From contig NZ_CP098502.1 of NCBI RefSeq assembly GCF_024220175.1, positions 3,724,514-3,788,513 of the forward strand: a stretch of DNA of 64,000 bases, read 5' to 3'. The notes beneath the pieces are model-generated. The model was not told the origin of the DNA. It saw only the letters and a list, made by a program, of their open reading frames with translations, and searched no databases. This DNA is from Paraconexibacter antarcticus. GTDB taxonomy: Bacteria; Actinomycetota; Thermoleophilia; Solirubrobacterales; Solirubrobacteraceae. Position 1 is the stretch's first letter, and each line of letters opens with the position of its first letter. The translations under genes and the position numbers were made by a program. This document shows positions 8,980-18,613 of this stretch, piece after piece.

Positions 8980-8985
8980 CTGCTT

Positions 8986-9417
8986 TCAGCGCGCGCGGAC
9001 CTCGCCCTTGAGGGCCACGTCGCCGTTCTGGCGCTCCACGAGCAGCGAGCAGATGATCAACCGGCCGTCCGCGTGCTCCTCGATGTCGTCCACACGTGCG
9101 TGCAGGCTCAGCACATCGCCCGGCCAGACCTGTCCGGTGAAGCGCAGCTTCAGTGCCGTGACGTGTTCCAGTCCGAGCCATGCCGCCAGCCAGCCGCCGG
9201 CGACACCGCCATGGAAGAGGCCCATCGAGAAGACGCCCGGCATGCCGGCCGACTTCGCGAACTCCTCGTCGTGGTGGATCGGGTTGAAGTCGCCGCCGGC
9301 GCCGGCATAGCGCACAAGCTGGGTACGCGTGATCGGGCCGAACTGCCCGTGGATCTCGTCGCCCACGGTCAGCGCCGTGAGGTCGGCCGGGGCCGGAGCC
9401 AGGTCCGGAGCGCTCAT
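8986..9417 (-). CDS. MaoC-type enoyl-CoA hydratase, catalytic subunit
   Basis: A 143-residue hot-dog-fold protein starting MSAPDLAPAPADL; its ATG overlaps the stop of the 9414-9860 gene (ATGA). It carries the R-hydratase signature with the catalytic Asp and His (AGAGGDFNPIHHDEEFAKSAG), then a conserved FSMGLFHGG segment. Single-hot-dog MaoC proteins work as dimers, commonly with a sister subunit that lacks the motif. The gene just upstream is such a sister, as in the actinobacterial HadA/HadB and ChsH1/ChsH2 pairs. It would hydrate a 2-enoyl-CoA to a 3-hydroxyacyl-CoA. Confidence 0.87.
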   Translation of the reverse strand: MSAPDLAPAPADLTALTVGDEIHGQFGPITRTQLVRYAGAGGDFNPIHHDEEFAKSAGMPGVFSMGLFHGGVAGGWLAAWLGLEHVTALKLRFTGQVWPGDVLSLHARVDDIEEHADGRLIICSLLVERQNGDVALKGEVRAR

Positions 9418-9860
9418 GCCGCCCGCTCGATGATCGTGTCGCTCTGCCGGATGGCGAGCGCACCGTCCGCGGTGGTGAAGTCGGTACGGATGATGATCAT
9501 CGTCATCCGGCCGCCGCGGCCACCCTCGCGCTGGATCACGTCGGCCACCTCGCGATGTGCGGTCAGGACGTCTCCGGCCACGACCGGCTTGAAGAACTCC
9601 CACGCGGCCTCACCGTGGAGCACGCGACGCAGATCCAGGCCGAGTGCCGAGGCCTCGTCGACGGTGCGGTGGTGCGCGACGGAAACCGCGAACGTCGGCG
9701 GTGCGGGCACTGCGGCGAAGCCCCGCTCGGCGGCCGACTGCGGATCCTCGTGGATGGGGGACGTGGCGAGGGTGGCGCGGGCGAACTCGCGGATCTTCCC
9801 GGCTTCGACGGGGAAGGTGACGGTGTCCAACACGCGTCCCTTCAACTCTTCGTGTGGCAT
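9414..9860 (-). CDS. MaoC-like N-terminal-type dehydratase subunit
   Basis: A 148-residue protein of the FAS1-like dehydratase/MaoC N-terminal family, starting MPHEELKGRVLDTVTF after an AGGAG site. EAGKIREFARATLA and HEDPQSA near the N-terminus and a long hydrophobic beta segment (MTMIIIRTDFTT) are typical. It lacks the catalytic Asp/His motif of its partner at 8986-9417 and would supply the substrate-binding half of a heteromeric hydratase. Translational coupling to the partner supports a 1:1 complex. Confidence 0.82.
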   Translation of the reverse strand: MPHEELKGRVLDTVTFPVEAGKIREFARATLATSPIHEDPQSAAERGFAAVPAPPTFAVSVAHHRTVDEASALGLDLRRVLHGEAAWEFFKPVVAGDVLTAHREVADVIQREGGRGGRMTMIIIRTDFTTADGALAIRQSDTIIERAA

Positions 9861-9905
9861 CTGACTCCTGGGTTCGGGGTTTGGCGAAAAGCTCTGGCGC
9901 CGCGC

Positions 9906-10676
<771 letters not shown>

Positions 10677-10677
10677 C

Positions 10678-12699
10678 TCAGCGGTCCTCGGTTTCAGGGT
10701 CGGCGATCACCGCGACGACGGCGCCGGCGTCGACCTGCGCTCCTTCGTCGACGAGCAGTTGCGTGACGGCACCGGCAGCCGGCGCCACGATCTCGTGCTG
10801 CATCTTCATCGCCTCGATGACGAGCACGACGTCCCCGGCGACCACGACCTCGCCGACAGCGCACGCCAGGCGGATGACCTTCCCGGGAACAGGCGAGGTC
10901 AGTGACCCGGGGGCCTGTTCATCCTCCGCGCCGGGGAAGCGCGGCTGCGCGCGGAACAGCAGCTGTCCGGTCGGGAGGTTGACGTAGACGTCCTCACCGT
11001 AGATCGCAACGCGGAGCGTCATGCGACGACCGTCGACCTGCAGATCGACCCGGTCCTCACGCGCATCGTAGACCCGACAGCCGTCCAGACCGACGCCATC
11101 GACGGTGATCTCATCGGGGTCCAGTCGGTAGCCGACCGCGAAGTCCTGGTCGCCATGGCGCACGGTACGCCGTTGGAGGGTGGAACGGTTGTTGCGCCAC
11201 CCCGACGGAAGCGAGCGTCCGTTCACCACGCCCGCGCGCTGGCACGCCTGCAACGCGAGCGCGGCGGCAGCAGCGGCGAGGCGCAGTTGTCCAGGGTCAT
11301 CCACGAGCGCGCCCGTCAGCGACGCCGCGGCCGGCGCGTCCAGGAACTGCGTGTCGAACCGGCCCGCGACGAAGTCCGGGTGCTCGAGCAGATGGACGAG
11401 GAAATCGCGGTTCGTCGTCAGTCCGTGGATCTCCGCATCGCGCAGCGCGGCTGCGAGCGTCCGGATCGCCTGGGCGCGAGTGGCCGCGTGCGCGATCACC
11501 TTGGCGATCATCGGGTCGTAGTCCGCCGTCACGGCGTCGCCCGCGACCGGCCCGGGGTCGACCCGGATCCCGGGCAGCGCCGGGATGCGGAATCGCTCCA
11601 GCGTGCCCGTCGCGGGAAGGAACCCGGTCGCGGCGTCCTCCGCGTAGAGACGCACCTCGACCGCGTGTCCGGTGATCTGCGGCTCGCCGATGACCTCGCT
11701 GAGGTGGCTCCGCTCCGCGATCGCGATCTGGGCCGCGACGAGGTCCAGCCCGGTGATCGCCTCCGTGACGGGATGCTCGACCTGGAGCCGGGTGTTGATC
11801 TCCAGGAAGAAGATCTCGTCCGTCGCCTCCGCGTAGAGGAACTCCACCGTGCCGACTCCCCGATAGTGCAGCGCGTTGCCGGCGTCGACCGCCACCTGCG
11901 TGAACCGGTCTCGCAACCCGGGACTCATCACCATGCAGGGTGCTTCCTCGAGGACCTTCTGGTGGCGTCGCTGGATCGAGCATTCCCGTTCGAAGAGGTG
12001 ACGCACATCGCCGTGGCAATCACCGATGATCTGCACCTCGATGTGCCGCGCCCGTTCGACGTACCGCTCCACGAACACGGTGTCGTCACCGAACGTGCTC
12101 AGCGCCTCGCTACGGGCACCGGCCAGCGCTGCCGCGAAGTCCTCGGCATGCCGGACGACCCGCATACCCTTCCCGCCGCCGCCCGCCGACGCCTTGATCA
12201 TGAGCGGCAGGCCGAGCCGGTCCGGGATCGAGGCAGTCTCCTCCTCGGAGGCCCCGTCGAGCGTCATCGCCGGGGCCACCGGGACGCCGGCAGCGATCAT
12301 CATCTCGCGTGCGCGTACCTTGGATCCCATCGCCTCGATGGTGGCCGGCGTCGGTCCCAGGAAGATGAGCCCGGCCTCCTCGCAGGCGCGGGCGAAGTCA
12401 GCGTTCTCGGCGAGGAACCCGTATCCGGGATGGACCGCATCCGCACCGGTGCACTGCGCCGCGCCGACGATCGCGTCGATCCGCAGATAGGATTCCGCCG
12501 CGCTCCGCCCCCCGAGGGCGAAGGCTTCGTCCGCCTCGTGGACGAACGGAGCGTCAGCGTCGACCTCGGAGAACACTGCCACGGTCCGGATACCCATCTC
12601 ACGGCAGCTGCGCTGAATCCGCCGGGCGATCTCGCCGCGGTTGGCGATGAGGATCTTGCGGACCACCGTCTCGGTCCGATCTTCAGGGTCATGGCTCAC
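10678..12699 (-). CDS. Acyl-CoA carboxylase alpha subunit (biotin carboxylase + biotin carrier)
   Basis: A 673-residue protein. The most likely start is the GTG at 12699, whose GTGA overlaps the beta-subunit stop; MVRKILIANRGEIARRI begins the conserved part about ten residues later. In order: the biotin carboxylase N-domain (HPGYGFLAENADFA), the ATP-grasp glycine loop (KASAGGGGKGMR), the active-site region FLEINTRLQVEHPVTE, and a C-terminal biotinyl domain with the biotinylated Lys in VIEAMKMQHE. It carboxylates biotin with ATP and bicarbonate for the partner beta subunit. Architecture and partner match methylcrotonyl- or geranyl-CoA carboxylases (LiuD/AtuF type). Confidence 0.9.
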   Translation of the reverse strand: MSHDPEDRTETVVRKILIANRGEIARRIQRSCREMGIRTVAVFSEVDADAPFVHEADEAFALGGRSAAESYLRIDAIVGAAQCTGADAVHPGYGFLAENADFARACEEAGLIFLGPTPATIEAMGSKVRAREMMIAAGVPVAPAMTLDGASEEETASIPDRLGLPLMIKASAGGGGKGMRVVRHAEDFAAALAGARSEALSTFGDDTVFVERYVERARHIEVQIIGDCHGDVRHLFERECSIQRRHQKVLEEAPCMVMSPGLRDRFTQVAVDAGNALHYRGVGTVEFLYAEATDEIFFLEINTRLQVEHPVTEAITGLDLVAAQIAIAERSHLSEVIGEPQITGHAVEVRLYAEDAATGFLPATGTLERFRIPALPGIRVDPGPVAGDAVTADYDPMIAKVIAHAATRAQAIRTLAAALRDAEIHGLTTNRDFLVHLLEHPDFVAGRFDTQFLDAPAAASLTGALVDDPGQLRLAAAAAALALQACQRAGVVNGRSLPSGWRNNRSTLQRRTVRHGDQDFAVGYRLDPDEITVDGVGLDGCRVYDAREDRVDLQVDGRRMTLRVAIYGEDVYVNLPTGQLLFRAQPRFPGAEDEQAPGSLTSPVPGKVIRLACAVGEVVVAGDVVLVIEAMKMQHEIVAPAAGAVTQLLVDEGAQVDAGAVVAVIADPETEDR

Positions 12700-14306
12700 G
12701 GGCGGAACACCCCGAAGCCCGCCGCGCCCTCGACGGGTGCCGAATGGCAGACCGACAGGGCCAGGCCGAGGACGGTTCGCGTGTCCCGCGGGTCGATGAC
12801 CGCGTCGTCGTAGAGGCGACCGCTCATGATCGGCGCGAGGGACTCGGACTCGATCTGCTCCTCCACCGCGGCTGCCTGACGGCGGTCCTCCTCCGCGTCG
12901 AACGGGATGCCGCGCGCCTCCGCGCCGGCTCGCGCGACGATGCTGAGAACACCGGCGAGCTGGGCCGGACCCATCACGGCGCTCTTCGCGTTGGGCCAGC
13001 TGAACATGAAGCGCGGGTTGAACGCCCGCCCGCTCATGGCGTACACGCCGGCACCGTACGCGGCACCGAGCACGACCGTGATGTGCGGCACCGTGCTGTT
13101 GGAGACGGTGTGGATCATCTTGGCGCCGTCCTTGATGATGCCGCCCTGCTCGTACTCCTTGCCGACCATGAAACCGGTGGTGTTCTGGAGGAAGATCAGG
13201 GGGACGTCTATCTGGTTGGCCAGCTGGATGAACTGCGTCGCCTTGCGCGCCTCCTCCGAGAAGAGGATGCCGCGGTGGTTGGCGAGCACGCCGACGCGAA
13301 AGCCGTGGATGCTCGCCCACCCGGTCACCAGGTTCGCGCCGTAGCGCGGCTTGAACTCGTCGAAGCGCGACCCGTCGACCATCCGGGCCAGAACCTCGCG
13401 CGGGTCGAACGGCACCGTCAGGTCGGCGGGGGCGATCCCGAGCAGCTCCTGCGGGTCGTGGAGCGGCGGATCCGGAGACTCGACCGGCCCCGGCCCCTGC
13501 TTCTGGCGGTTGAGGTTGCGCACGATCTGGCGGCCCAGGCGCAGGCAGTCGACCTCGTCGCTCGCCATGTAGTCGGCGAGACCGGAGACTCGTGAGTGCA
13601 TGTCGGCGCCGCCGAGGGACTCATCGTCGGAGATCTCGCCTGTCGCCATCTTCACCAGCGGCGGACCGCCGAGGAAGACCTTCGCCTGCCCTTTGACGAA
13701 GACGGTGTAGTCGCACATGCCGGGGAAGTAGGCGCCGCCAGCAGTCGCGTTGCCAAACACCAGCGCGATGGTGGGAATCGAGGCGCGCGACAACTTGGCC
13801 AGGTCGCGGTACATGGCGCCACCAGGGATCGCGACATCGAGCTGCGACGGCAGGTCCCCTCCACCGGATTCCACGAGATTGATCAGCGGCAGATGGTTCT
13901 CACGCGCGATGACCATCGTCCGCATGAGCTTCTTGAACGAGACGGGGTTCAGCGAGCCACCGCGAATCGTGGCATCGTGGGCGATGACCGCGCACTCGAC
14001 GTCCTCCACATACCCGATGCCCGTCACCACGTTGCCGCCGACCGGGAACTCGGTTCCCCATCCGGCCAGCGGCGAGAGCTCAAGGAACGGGCTGTCCGGA
14101 TCGAGGAGGAGCTCGAGCCGGTCACGCACGACGAGCTTGCCCCGCTCCACATGCCGCGCGACGTACCGCTCGCCCCCACCGGCGCGCACACCGGCGTGCG
14201 CCGCATCGAGCTCGGCGAGCCGCTCGAGCATCGCCGAACGGTTGCGGTGGAAGAGGTCCTCGCGACCGGTGATCTGCGTCGGCAACGCCGTGGCGGTCAT
14301 CAGCAT
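12696..14306 (-). CDS. Acyl-CoA carboxylase beta subunit (methylcrotonyl/geranyl-CoA type)
   Basis: A 536-residue carboxyltransferase. N- and C-terminal crotonase-like halves are visible: GNATAGGAYFPGMCDYTVFVKG in the first, and LQNTTGFMVGKEYEQGG with GAAYGAGVYAMSGRAFNPRF in the second. The QNTTGFMVG signature and the fusion of both halves place it with methylcrotonyl-/geranyl-CoA carboxylase beta, not acetyl- or propionyl-CoA types. The neighbouring AtuA-like genes favour an AtuC-like role, carboxylating a gamma-methyl group of a branched enoyl-CoA. That is inference: the methylcrotonyl/geranyl choice depends on a pocket residue I cannot place without an alignment. The start overlaps the upstream stop by one base. 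Confidence 0.88.
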   Translation of the reverse strand: MLMTATALPTQITGREDLFHRNRSAMLERLAELDAAHAGVRAGGGERYVARHVERGKLVVRDRLELLLDPDSPFLELSPLAGWGTEFPVGGNVVTGIGYVEDVECAVIAHDATIRGGSLNPVSFKKLMRTMVIARENHLPLINLVESGGGDLPSQLDVAIPGGAMYRDLAKLSRASIPTIALVFGNATAGGAYFPGMCDYTVFVKGQAKVFLGGPPLVKMATGEISDDESLGGADMHSRVSGLADYMASDEVDCLRLGRQIVRNLNRQKQGPGPVESPDPPLHDPQELLGIAPADLTVPFDPREVLARMVDGSRFDEFKPRYGANLVTGWASIHGFRVGVLANHRGILFSEEARKATQFIQLANQIDVPLIFLQNTTGFMVGKEYEQGGIIKDGAKMIHTVSNSTVPHITVVLGAAYGAGVYAMSGRAFNPRFMFSWPNAKSAVMGPAQLAGVLSIVARAGAEARGIPFDAEEDRRQAAAVEEQIESESLAPIMSGRLYDDAVIDPRDTRTVLGLALSVCHSAPVEGAAGFGVFRP

Positions 14307-14611
14307 CAGGTGTCGACCGCCATGCGGGACAGCACGGCGCCCATCGACTTCCCGGTCTCGTCGAAGCGCAAGGTCCGCGTCGCGCCACCGCCGAGGGCGC
14401 CGTGCATGACGACCTCGAAAGCGTGCAGGTTCGGAAGGGCGTGGACGACCACCGGGCCGCTCACCAGCCCATCGAGGTGCTGGAGGATCCGCTCGGGAAC
14501 GAGCGCGTCCTCGAGCAGCGCGTAGGCGTCGGCGTTGCGGGCCATCACCGCCACGTTGGACACGTCGCCCTTGTCGCCGGAGCGCAGGTACGCGAGATCA
14601 TGCACGTGCAT
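14306..14611 (-). CDS. AtuA-like C-terminal domain, stand-alone
   Basis: A 101-residue protein starting MHVHDLAYLRSGDKGDVSN. In longer AtuA proteins this RSGDKGD segment forms the small C-terminal domain; here it is a separate gene overlapping the main AtuA-like gene by 14 bases. It ends one base into the carboxylase beta start. The tight overlap on both sides and the matching families indicate that the two parts work together. The molecular function of the domain is not known to me. Confidence 0.75.
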   Translation of the reverse strand: MHVHDLAYLRSGDKGDVSNVAVMARNADAYALLEDALVPERILQHLDGLVSGPVVVHALPNLHAFEVVMHGALGGGATRTLRFDETGKSMGAVLSRMAVDT

Positions 14612-16007
14612 GGGACACCACCTCATCGGCGCGGAGGACGGCGACGCGGACGTCGACCTGGTCACGGGGCACCAGGGTCGGCCAGAGCGCGATCACCTTG
14701 CGCACCGGCGGCGGCAGGTTCACGGCCGTTCCCACCGGCCCGGCTGTGGCCAGGTGCACGATAGTCCGCCGGGCGAGCTCGGCCTCGGCGCGGGTATCGG
14801 TGCGGACCGCCACGCGCAGTTCGATCTCGTTGATGTCACGGTCACCGGTGGCCCCGGGGGCCGACGGGCCGGCCAGCGTATTGCGGCCGACGTGATCGAG
14901 CTGGATCTCCCGCACGTTCACGTTCAGGTACTCGAGCCGCCGGCGGACGAAGCGCTCGCACCACTCGGCCTTCTCGAACGCGTCAGGCCAGGGAAGCAGC
15001 ACGCGGCCCTCGCCGATGAAGCCGTCCTCGTAGCCGATCTGGACCTTGAGCAGCTCCGGTGGCGGGCCCGCCGACATGCCCGCCACGAGCATCCGGTTTT
15101 TCTCGAGCTCGGTGACGGTGACGCCGGAGAGGTCGACGACGCCGTCCGGAAGCCGGTAGTCGCGCGGGTCGTGGACTTCGTAGAGCATCTGCTCCTTGAT
15201 GGTCCACTCGTTGACGATGCCGCCGCTGCCCGGGAGCTTGGTGATCACGGCGCTGCCGTCGTCGGCCACCTCCGCCAGGGGATAGCCGATCCGCCACGGC
15301 TCCTCGGACTCCCGCCACTGCGATGTCATGCCGCCGCTCGAGGCGCCGCCGCACTCGAGCAGGTGGCCGACCGTCAGCGCCGCGCCGCGCTGGGCGTCGG
15401 TGCAGCTCTGCGGGGTCCAGCCGTAGTGGTGCATCAACGGCCCGGAATACAGCGCCGAGTCCGCGAGCCGCCCACCGACGACGACGTCGGCGCCGCCGCC
15501 GAGGGCCTCGATGACCCCATCGCATCCGAGGTAGGCGTGTGCCGCGACGATCTGGTCGGCGATCGAGTCGACGTCTTCCTCCCCCGTGTCCATGTTCGTG
15601 AAGCGCCAGCCAGACCGCCGGATGGCGTCAAGGCGCTCGGTCAGGTCGTCGCCCTCGATGACGCCGAGCCGCAGCTCGGCGTCGCCCTGCTCGCAGGCAA
15701 CCCCGGCGATCGCCCGGGCGGCGGCCTGCGGGTTGGCGCCCCCGGCGTTGGTCACGATCGTGACGCCGTTGCGGCGGGCCGGCGGCAGGCACTGGGCGAA
15801 GATCCCGGCAGTGTCGGGGATATGGCCCTTCTCCGGGTTCCGCAGGCGTGCCCGCTGAAGCGCAGCCACGCTGAGCTCCGCGAGCAGGTCGAAGCCCATC
15901 GCGTCCAGCTCGCCGTGCTCGAGCAGCTCGAGCGCGGGATCGACCATGTCTCCCCAGTAGCCGGTGCCGGCGCCGAGCCGGCATGGATTGGTCGCCGTGC
16001 TGCTCAT
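14598..16007 (-). CDS. AtuA-like acyclic terpene utilisation protein (DUF1446)
   Basis: A 469-residue protein starting MSSTATNPCRLGAGTGYWGD. Conserved DUF1446 features include GAGTGYWGD, FDLLAELSVAALQRA, VTNAGGANPQAAA, GADVVVGGRLADSAL and GSGGIVNEWTIKEQMLYEVHDP. AtuA is essential for citronellol/geraniol catabolism in Pseudomonas, but its biochemical role is not established to my knowledge. Association with a carboxylase of the geranyl/methylcrotonyl class repeats the atu context. The C-terminal domain is encoded separately by the next gene. The start lies one base after the thiolase stop, so it is co-translated with the thiolase. Confidence 0.85.
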   Translation of the reverse strand: MSSTATNPCRLGAGTGYWGDMVDPALELLEHGELDAMGFDLLAELSVAALQRARLRNPEKGHIPDTAGIFAQCLPPARRNGVTIVTNAGGANPQAAARAIAGVACEQGDAELRLGVIEGDDLTERLDAIRRSGWRFTNMDTGEEDVDSIADQIVAAHAYLGCDGVIEALGGGADVVVGGRLADSALYSGPLMHHYGWTPQSCTDAQRGAALTVGHLLECGGASSGGMTSQWRESEEPWRIGYPLAEVADDGSAVITKLPGSGGIVNEWTIKEQMLYEVHDPRDYRLPDGVVDLSGVTVTELEKNRMLVAGMSAGPPPELLKVQIGYEDGFIGEGRVLLPWPDAFEKAEWCERFVRRRLEYLNVNVREIQLDHVGRNTLAGPSAPGATGDRDINEIELRVAVRTDTRAEAELARRTIVHLATAGPVGTAVNLPPPVRKVIALWPTLVPRDQVDVRVAVLRADEVVSHARA

Positions 16008-16008
16008 G

Positions 16009-17196
16009 TCAGTTCGGTTCCCGTCCGACGATGGAGATGAACGACACGCAGGCTCCCGGCTGCCCGCCGAGGTTCTGCGTGAGGCCGAGCCGCGGGTTCT
16101 CGAGCTGGCGCTCACCGGCCTCCCCCCGGAGCTGCAGCCACATCTCGAACAGCATCCGCAGGCCGCTGGCCCCGATCGGATGCCCGAACGACTTCAGACC
16201 TCCGTCGGGGTTGACGGGCAGACGCCCGTCCAGGTCGAAGTGCCCGTCGAGGACGTCTTGCCAGCCGGCCCCCCGTTCGGAGAAGCCGAGATCCTCCATC
16301 AGCACGAGCTCAGTCGGCGTGAAGCAGTCATGGACCTCGGCCATCGAGATCTGCGTGCGCGGATCCGTCACGCCCGCCTGGGCGTACGCATCTTTGGCGC
16401 ACGCCACCACCTCCGTGAACGACGTGAAATCGTAACGCGGGTCCTGGGAGCCCTGCCCCGGTCCGGCGATCAGCGACAGCGCCTTGACGTAGATCGGGTT
16501 GTCGGAGTACCGGTGCGCGTCCTCCGCGCGGACGATCAGCGCCGCGGCCGCGCCGTCGGCGACGCCCGAGCAGTCGAAGATACCCAGCGGCCCCGCCACC
16601 AGCGGCGAACAGGCGATCGTCTCCTCCGAAACCACCTTGCGGAACTGCGCGCGCTCGTTCTTGGCCCCGTTCGCGTGGTTCTTGTAGGCGATCCGCGTCA
16701 TCACGCGCTTCATGACGTCCTCGTCGACGCCGTACGCCTGGGAATACGCCGGAACCAGCAACGAGAACAGCGCCGGCGCCGTCAGGTCGCTCTCGGTGCC
16801 GTCCCCGGGGAGCGCCGGCAGCACGAGCCCGGAGAAACCCGAGTCCTTCAGCTTCTCGGCCCCGACGGCCATCACGCAGTCGTAGGCGCCGGACGCCACC
16901 GCGTAGCAGGCGTTGCGGAACGCCTCCGATCCGGTGGCGCAGAAGTTCTCCACCCGGGTGACCGGCTTGTGGTCGATCTTGAGCGGACGCGAGAGCGTCA
17001 TGCCCGAGGAGCCAGAGCCCATCGTCCCGAGCCAGTAGGCGTCGACCGATTCGCGGGTGAAGTCGGGGACCGAACCCACGCACTCCTGCACGGCGTCGAC
17101 CATCAGGTCGTCGACCGAACTGTCCCAGTGCTCGCCGAAGGGCGTGCAGCCCATGCCGACGATCGCCACGCGGTCGCAGATCCCGTTACTGGCCAT
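16009..17196 (-). CDS. Thiolase (SCP2/acetyl-CoA acetyltransferase-like)
   Basis: A 395-residue thiolase-fold enzyme starting MASNGICDRVAIVGMG. The nucleophilic Cys is in ENFCATGSEAF, the general-base His in EVHDCFTPTEL, and GHPIGASGLRM is the C-terminal His motif. The CxH arrangement matches SCP2-type thiolases of actinobacterial sterol and branched-chain degradation, not FadA. It would cleave a 3-ketoacyl-CoA. It overlaps the HMG-CoA-synthase-like gene by 11 bases; in this enzyme class an OB-fold (DUF35) partner is usual, and here that partner is fused to the neighbouring protein. Confidence 0.88.
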   Translation of the reverse strand: MASNGICDRVAIVGMGCTPFGEHWDSSVDDLMVDAVQECVGSVPDFTRESVDAYWLGTMGSGSSGMTLSRPLKIDHKPVTRVENFCATGSEAFRNACYAVASGAYDCVMAVGAEKLKDSGFSGLVLPALPGDGTESDLTAPALFSLLVPAYSQAYGVDEDVMKRVMTRIAYKNHANGAKNERAQFRKVVSEETIACSPLVAGPLGIFDCSGVADGAAAALIVRAEDAHRYSDNPIYVKALSLIAGPGQGSQDPRYDFTSFTEVVACAKDAYAQAGVTDPRTQISMAEVHDCFTPTELVLMEDLGFSERGAGWQDVLDGHFDLDGRLPVNPDGGLKSFGHPIGASGLRMLFEMWLQLRGEAGERQLENPRLGLTQNLGGQPGACVSFISIVGREPN

Positions 17197-18613
17197 GAGC
17201 CGCCTCCGTCGCTCCGGTAGCGGCCACGTCCAGCGGACGCGCCTTCCAGAAGTAGTTGTGAATGCCGCCGGCAGTGAAGAGCCGGCGGAAGGTGAGGTCC
17301 ATGCGGTCGCCGAGCGCGACGGATCCGAACGCCGCATCTGCCACCTGGCAAGCGAAGCGTCCGCCGCCGTCGAAGTCCAGGACCACGTTGGTGACCGGCG
17401 GCGCCAGTGAGTAGGCCAGGCGGTCGACCGTCAGGTTCGCGACGGTCGCAGGCCGGTCGGCCATCCGCACGTCCTCCATCGCGTCGACGACCCCGCATCC
17501 GGTGCAGACCCGCTGCGGTGGAAGGTGGACGTGGTCGCAGGCAGTGCAGCGCGAGCCGACGAAGCCGAACTTCCAGCTCGCGTTGCGGGCGACCGGCGGC
17601 CCCGCGGGTGGGGTCGGCTCCGGCCGCCGGGGCGGCTCTCGGTCGAGCCGGCCTCGCCAGGTCAGATAGGCCGGGTACGGCACCGGCTCGCCCCCGGCCA
17701 GCGCAACCGCGAGCTTGCCGCGGTTCGGCGCCTGAAGGGCACCCGGCAGCACCCGGAGCACGAGCGCGTCGCAGCCGTCCGAGATCTGCACGGCCAGGAT
17801 CGTGTCACCAGGCGCGGCGCGATCCAGCGCCGCGATCAGCTGCAGGCCGATGTCGGCGGTCCCGGCGTGCCCGCCGGCGAGCACCGGACCATCGACGATC
17901 GCCTCCTTCGCAAACCCCCGGCGTACCTGGGCGGCCGCCCGCGTGTGCGGGCTGGACACGACGACGTGCTCGGGAGCGCCCGTGATACCCGCCTCGCCGA
18001 GGACCGCCGCGGTGGCCTTGGTGGCCGCCGCAGTCAGAAAGCCGACGGCAAAGCGCTCCTCCCAGGTGTGGCTGCTGCTCTCCCCCGGGAGTCGCCACCG
18101 GTCGTGTACCTCACCCGAGATGCTCACGGTCGCCAGGATCTCGGCGATCGCCTGCTCGTCGGACGCGTGGCCAAACGCGAGAGCCACGGCCGCATCGGCG
18201 CCGTCGCGCTCGTCGGCGGAGCCCGGGCGCCCGCCGCGGACATCCGCGAAGACCGCCAGTCCGTGATCCAAGGCCGCGGCCCGCAGCGCCGCCGTGGCCG
18301 AACGCACGGCGCCGCCGGTGTCGGCGGCCAGGCACCGCTCCCCGAGCCCCAGCGCAGCGTGGACGATCGCGGCGTTGGACTTGTCGACGTAGGCTGGTGC
18401 CGTGGTGGCGAAGTACAGCGCGCCGAGATCACGGGACCCCCCGAGCGTCGCCCGCGCTGCCTCGACTGCCATCGAGGTGGAGTCCTCGTCGTAGGAGGCG
18501 ACGAGACGTGCTCCGCGGCCGGGTGGGGTGCCCAGGGTCGCGGCGATGTCGCTTCGCTTCAGGCGGTAGCGCGGCACGTAGGCGCCATATCCGACAATCG
18601 CGGTGGTACTCAT
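17186..18613 (-). CDS. HMG-CoA synthase-like protein fused to a zinc-ribbon/OB-fold domain
   Basis: A 475-residue fusion starting MSTTAIVGYGAYVPRYRLKR. Residues 1 to about 330 have the ketoacyl-synthase III/HMG-CoA synthase fold. The nucleophile region reads AADTGGAVRSATAAL, with no Cys where HMG-CoA synthases have one. After a Pro-rich linker, a DUF35 unit follows: the zinc ribbon CTACDHVHLPPQRVCTGCG (two CxxC pairs) and an OB fold. DUF35 proteins assist SCP2 thiolases, and the thiolase gene follows directly. I infer a structural or acyl-transfer partner of that thiolase, as in archaeal thiolase/HMGS/DUF35 complexes. Confidence 0.8.
   Translation of the reverse strand: MSTTAIVGYGAYVPRYRLKRSDIAATLGTPPGRGARLVASYDEDSTSMAVEAARATLGGSRDLGALYFATTAPAYVDKSNAAIVHAALGLGERCLAADTGGAVRSATAALRAAALDHGLAVFADVRGGRPGSADERDGADAAVALAFGHASDEQAIAEILATVSISGEVHDRWRLPGESSSHTWEERFAVGFLTAAATKATAAVLGEAGITGAPEHVVVSSPHTRAAAQVRRGFAKEAIVDGPVLAGGHAGTADIGLQLIAALDRAAPGDTILAVQISDGCDALVLRVLPGALQAPNRGKLAVALAGGEPVPYPAYLTWRGRLDREPPRRPEPTPPAGPPVARNASWKFGFVGSRCTACDHVHLPPQRVCTGCGVVDAMEDVRMADRPATVANLTVDRLAYSLAPPVTNVVLDFDGGGRFACQVADAAFGSVALGDRMDLTFRRLFTAGGIHNYFWKARPLDVAATGATEAAHGQ

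Noticed and set aside
12700-13320. N-terminal extension of the carboxylase alpha frame
   Set aside because: It overlaps the carboxylase beta gene in another frame and looks like low-complexity shadow. The conserved protein begins near 12699.
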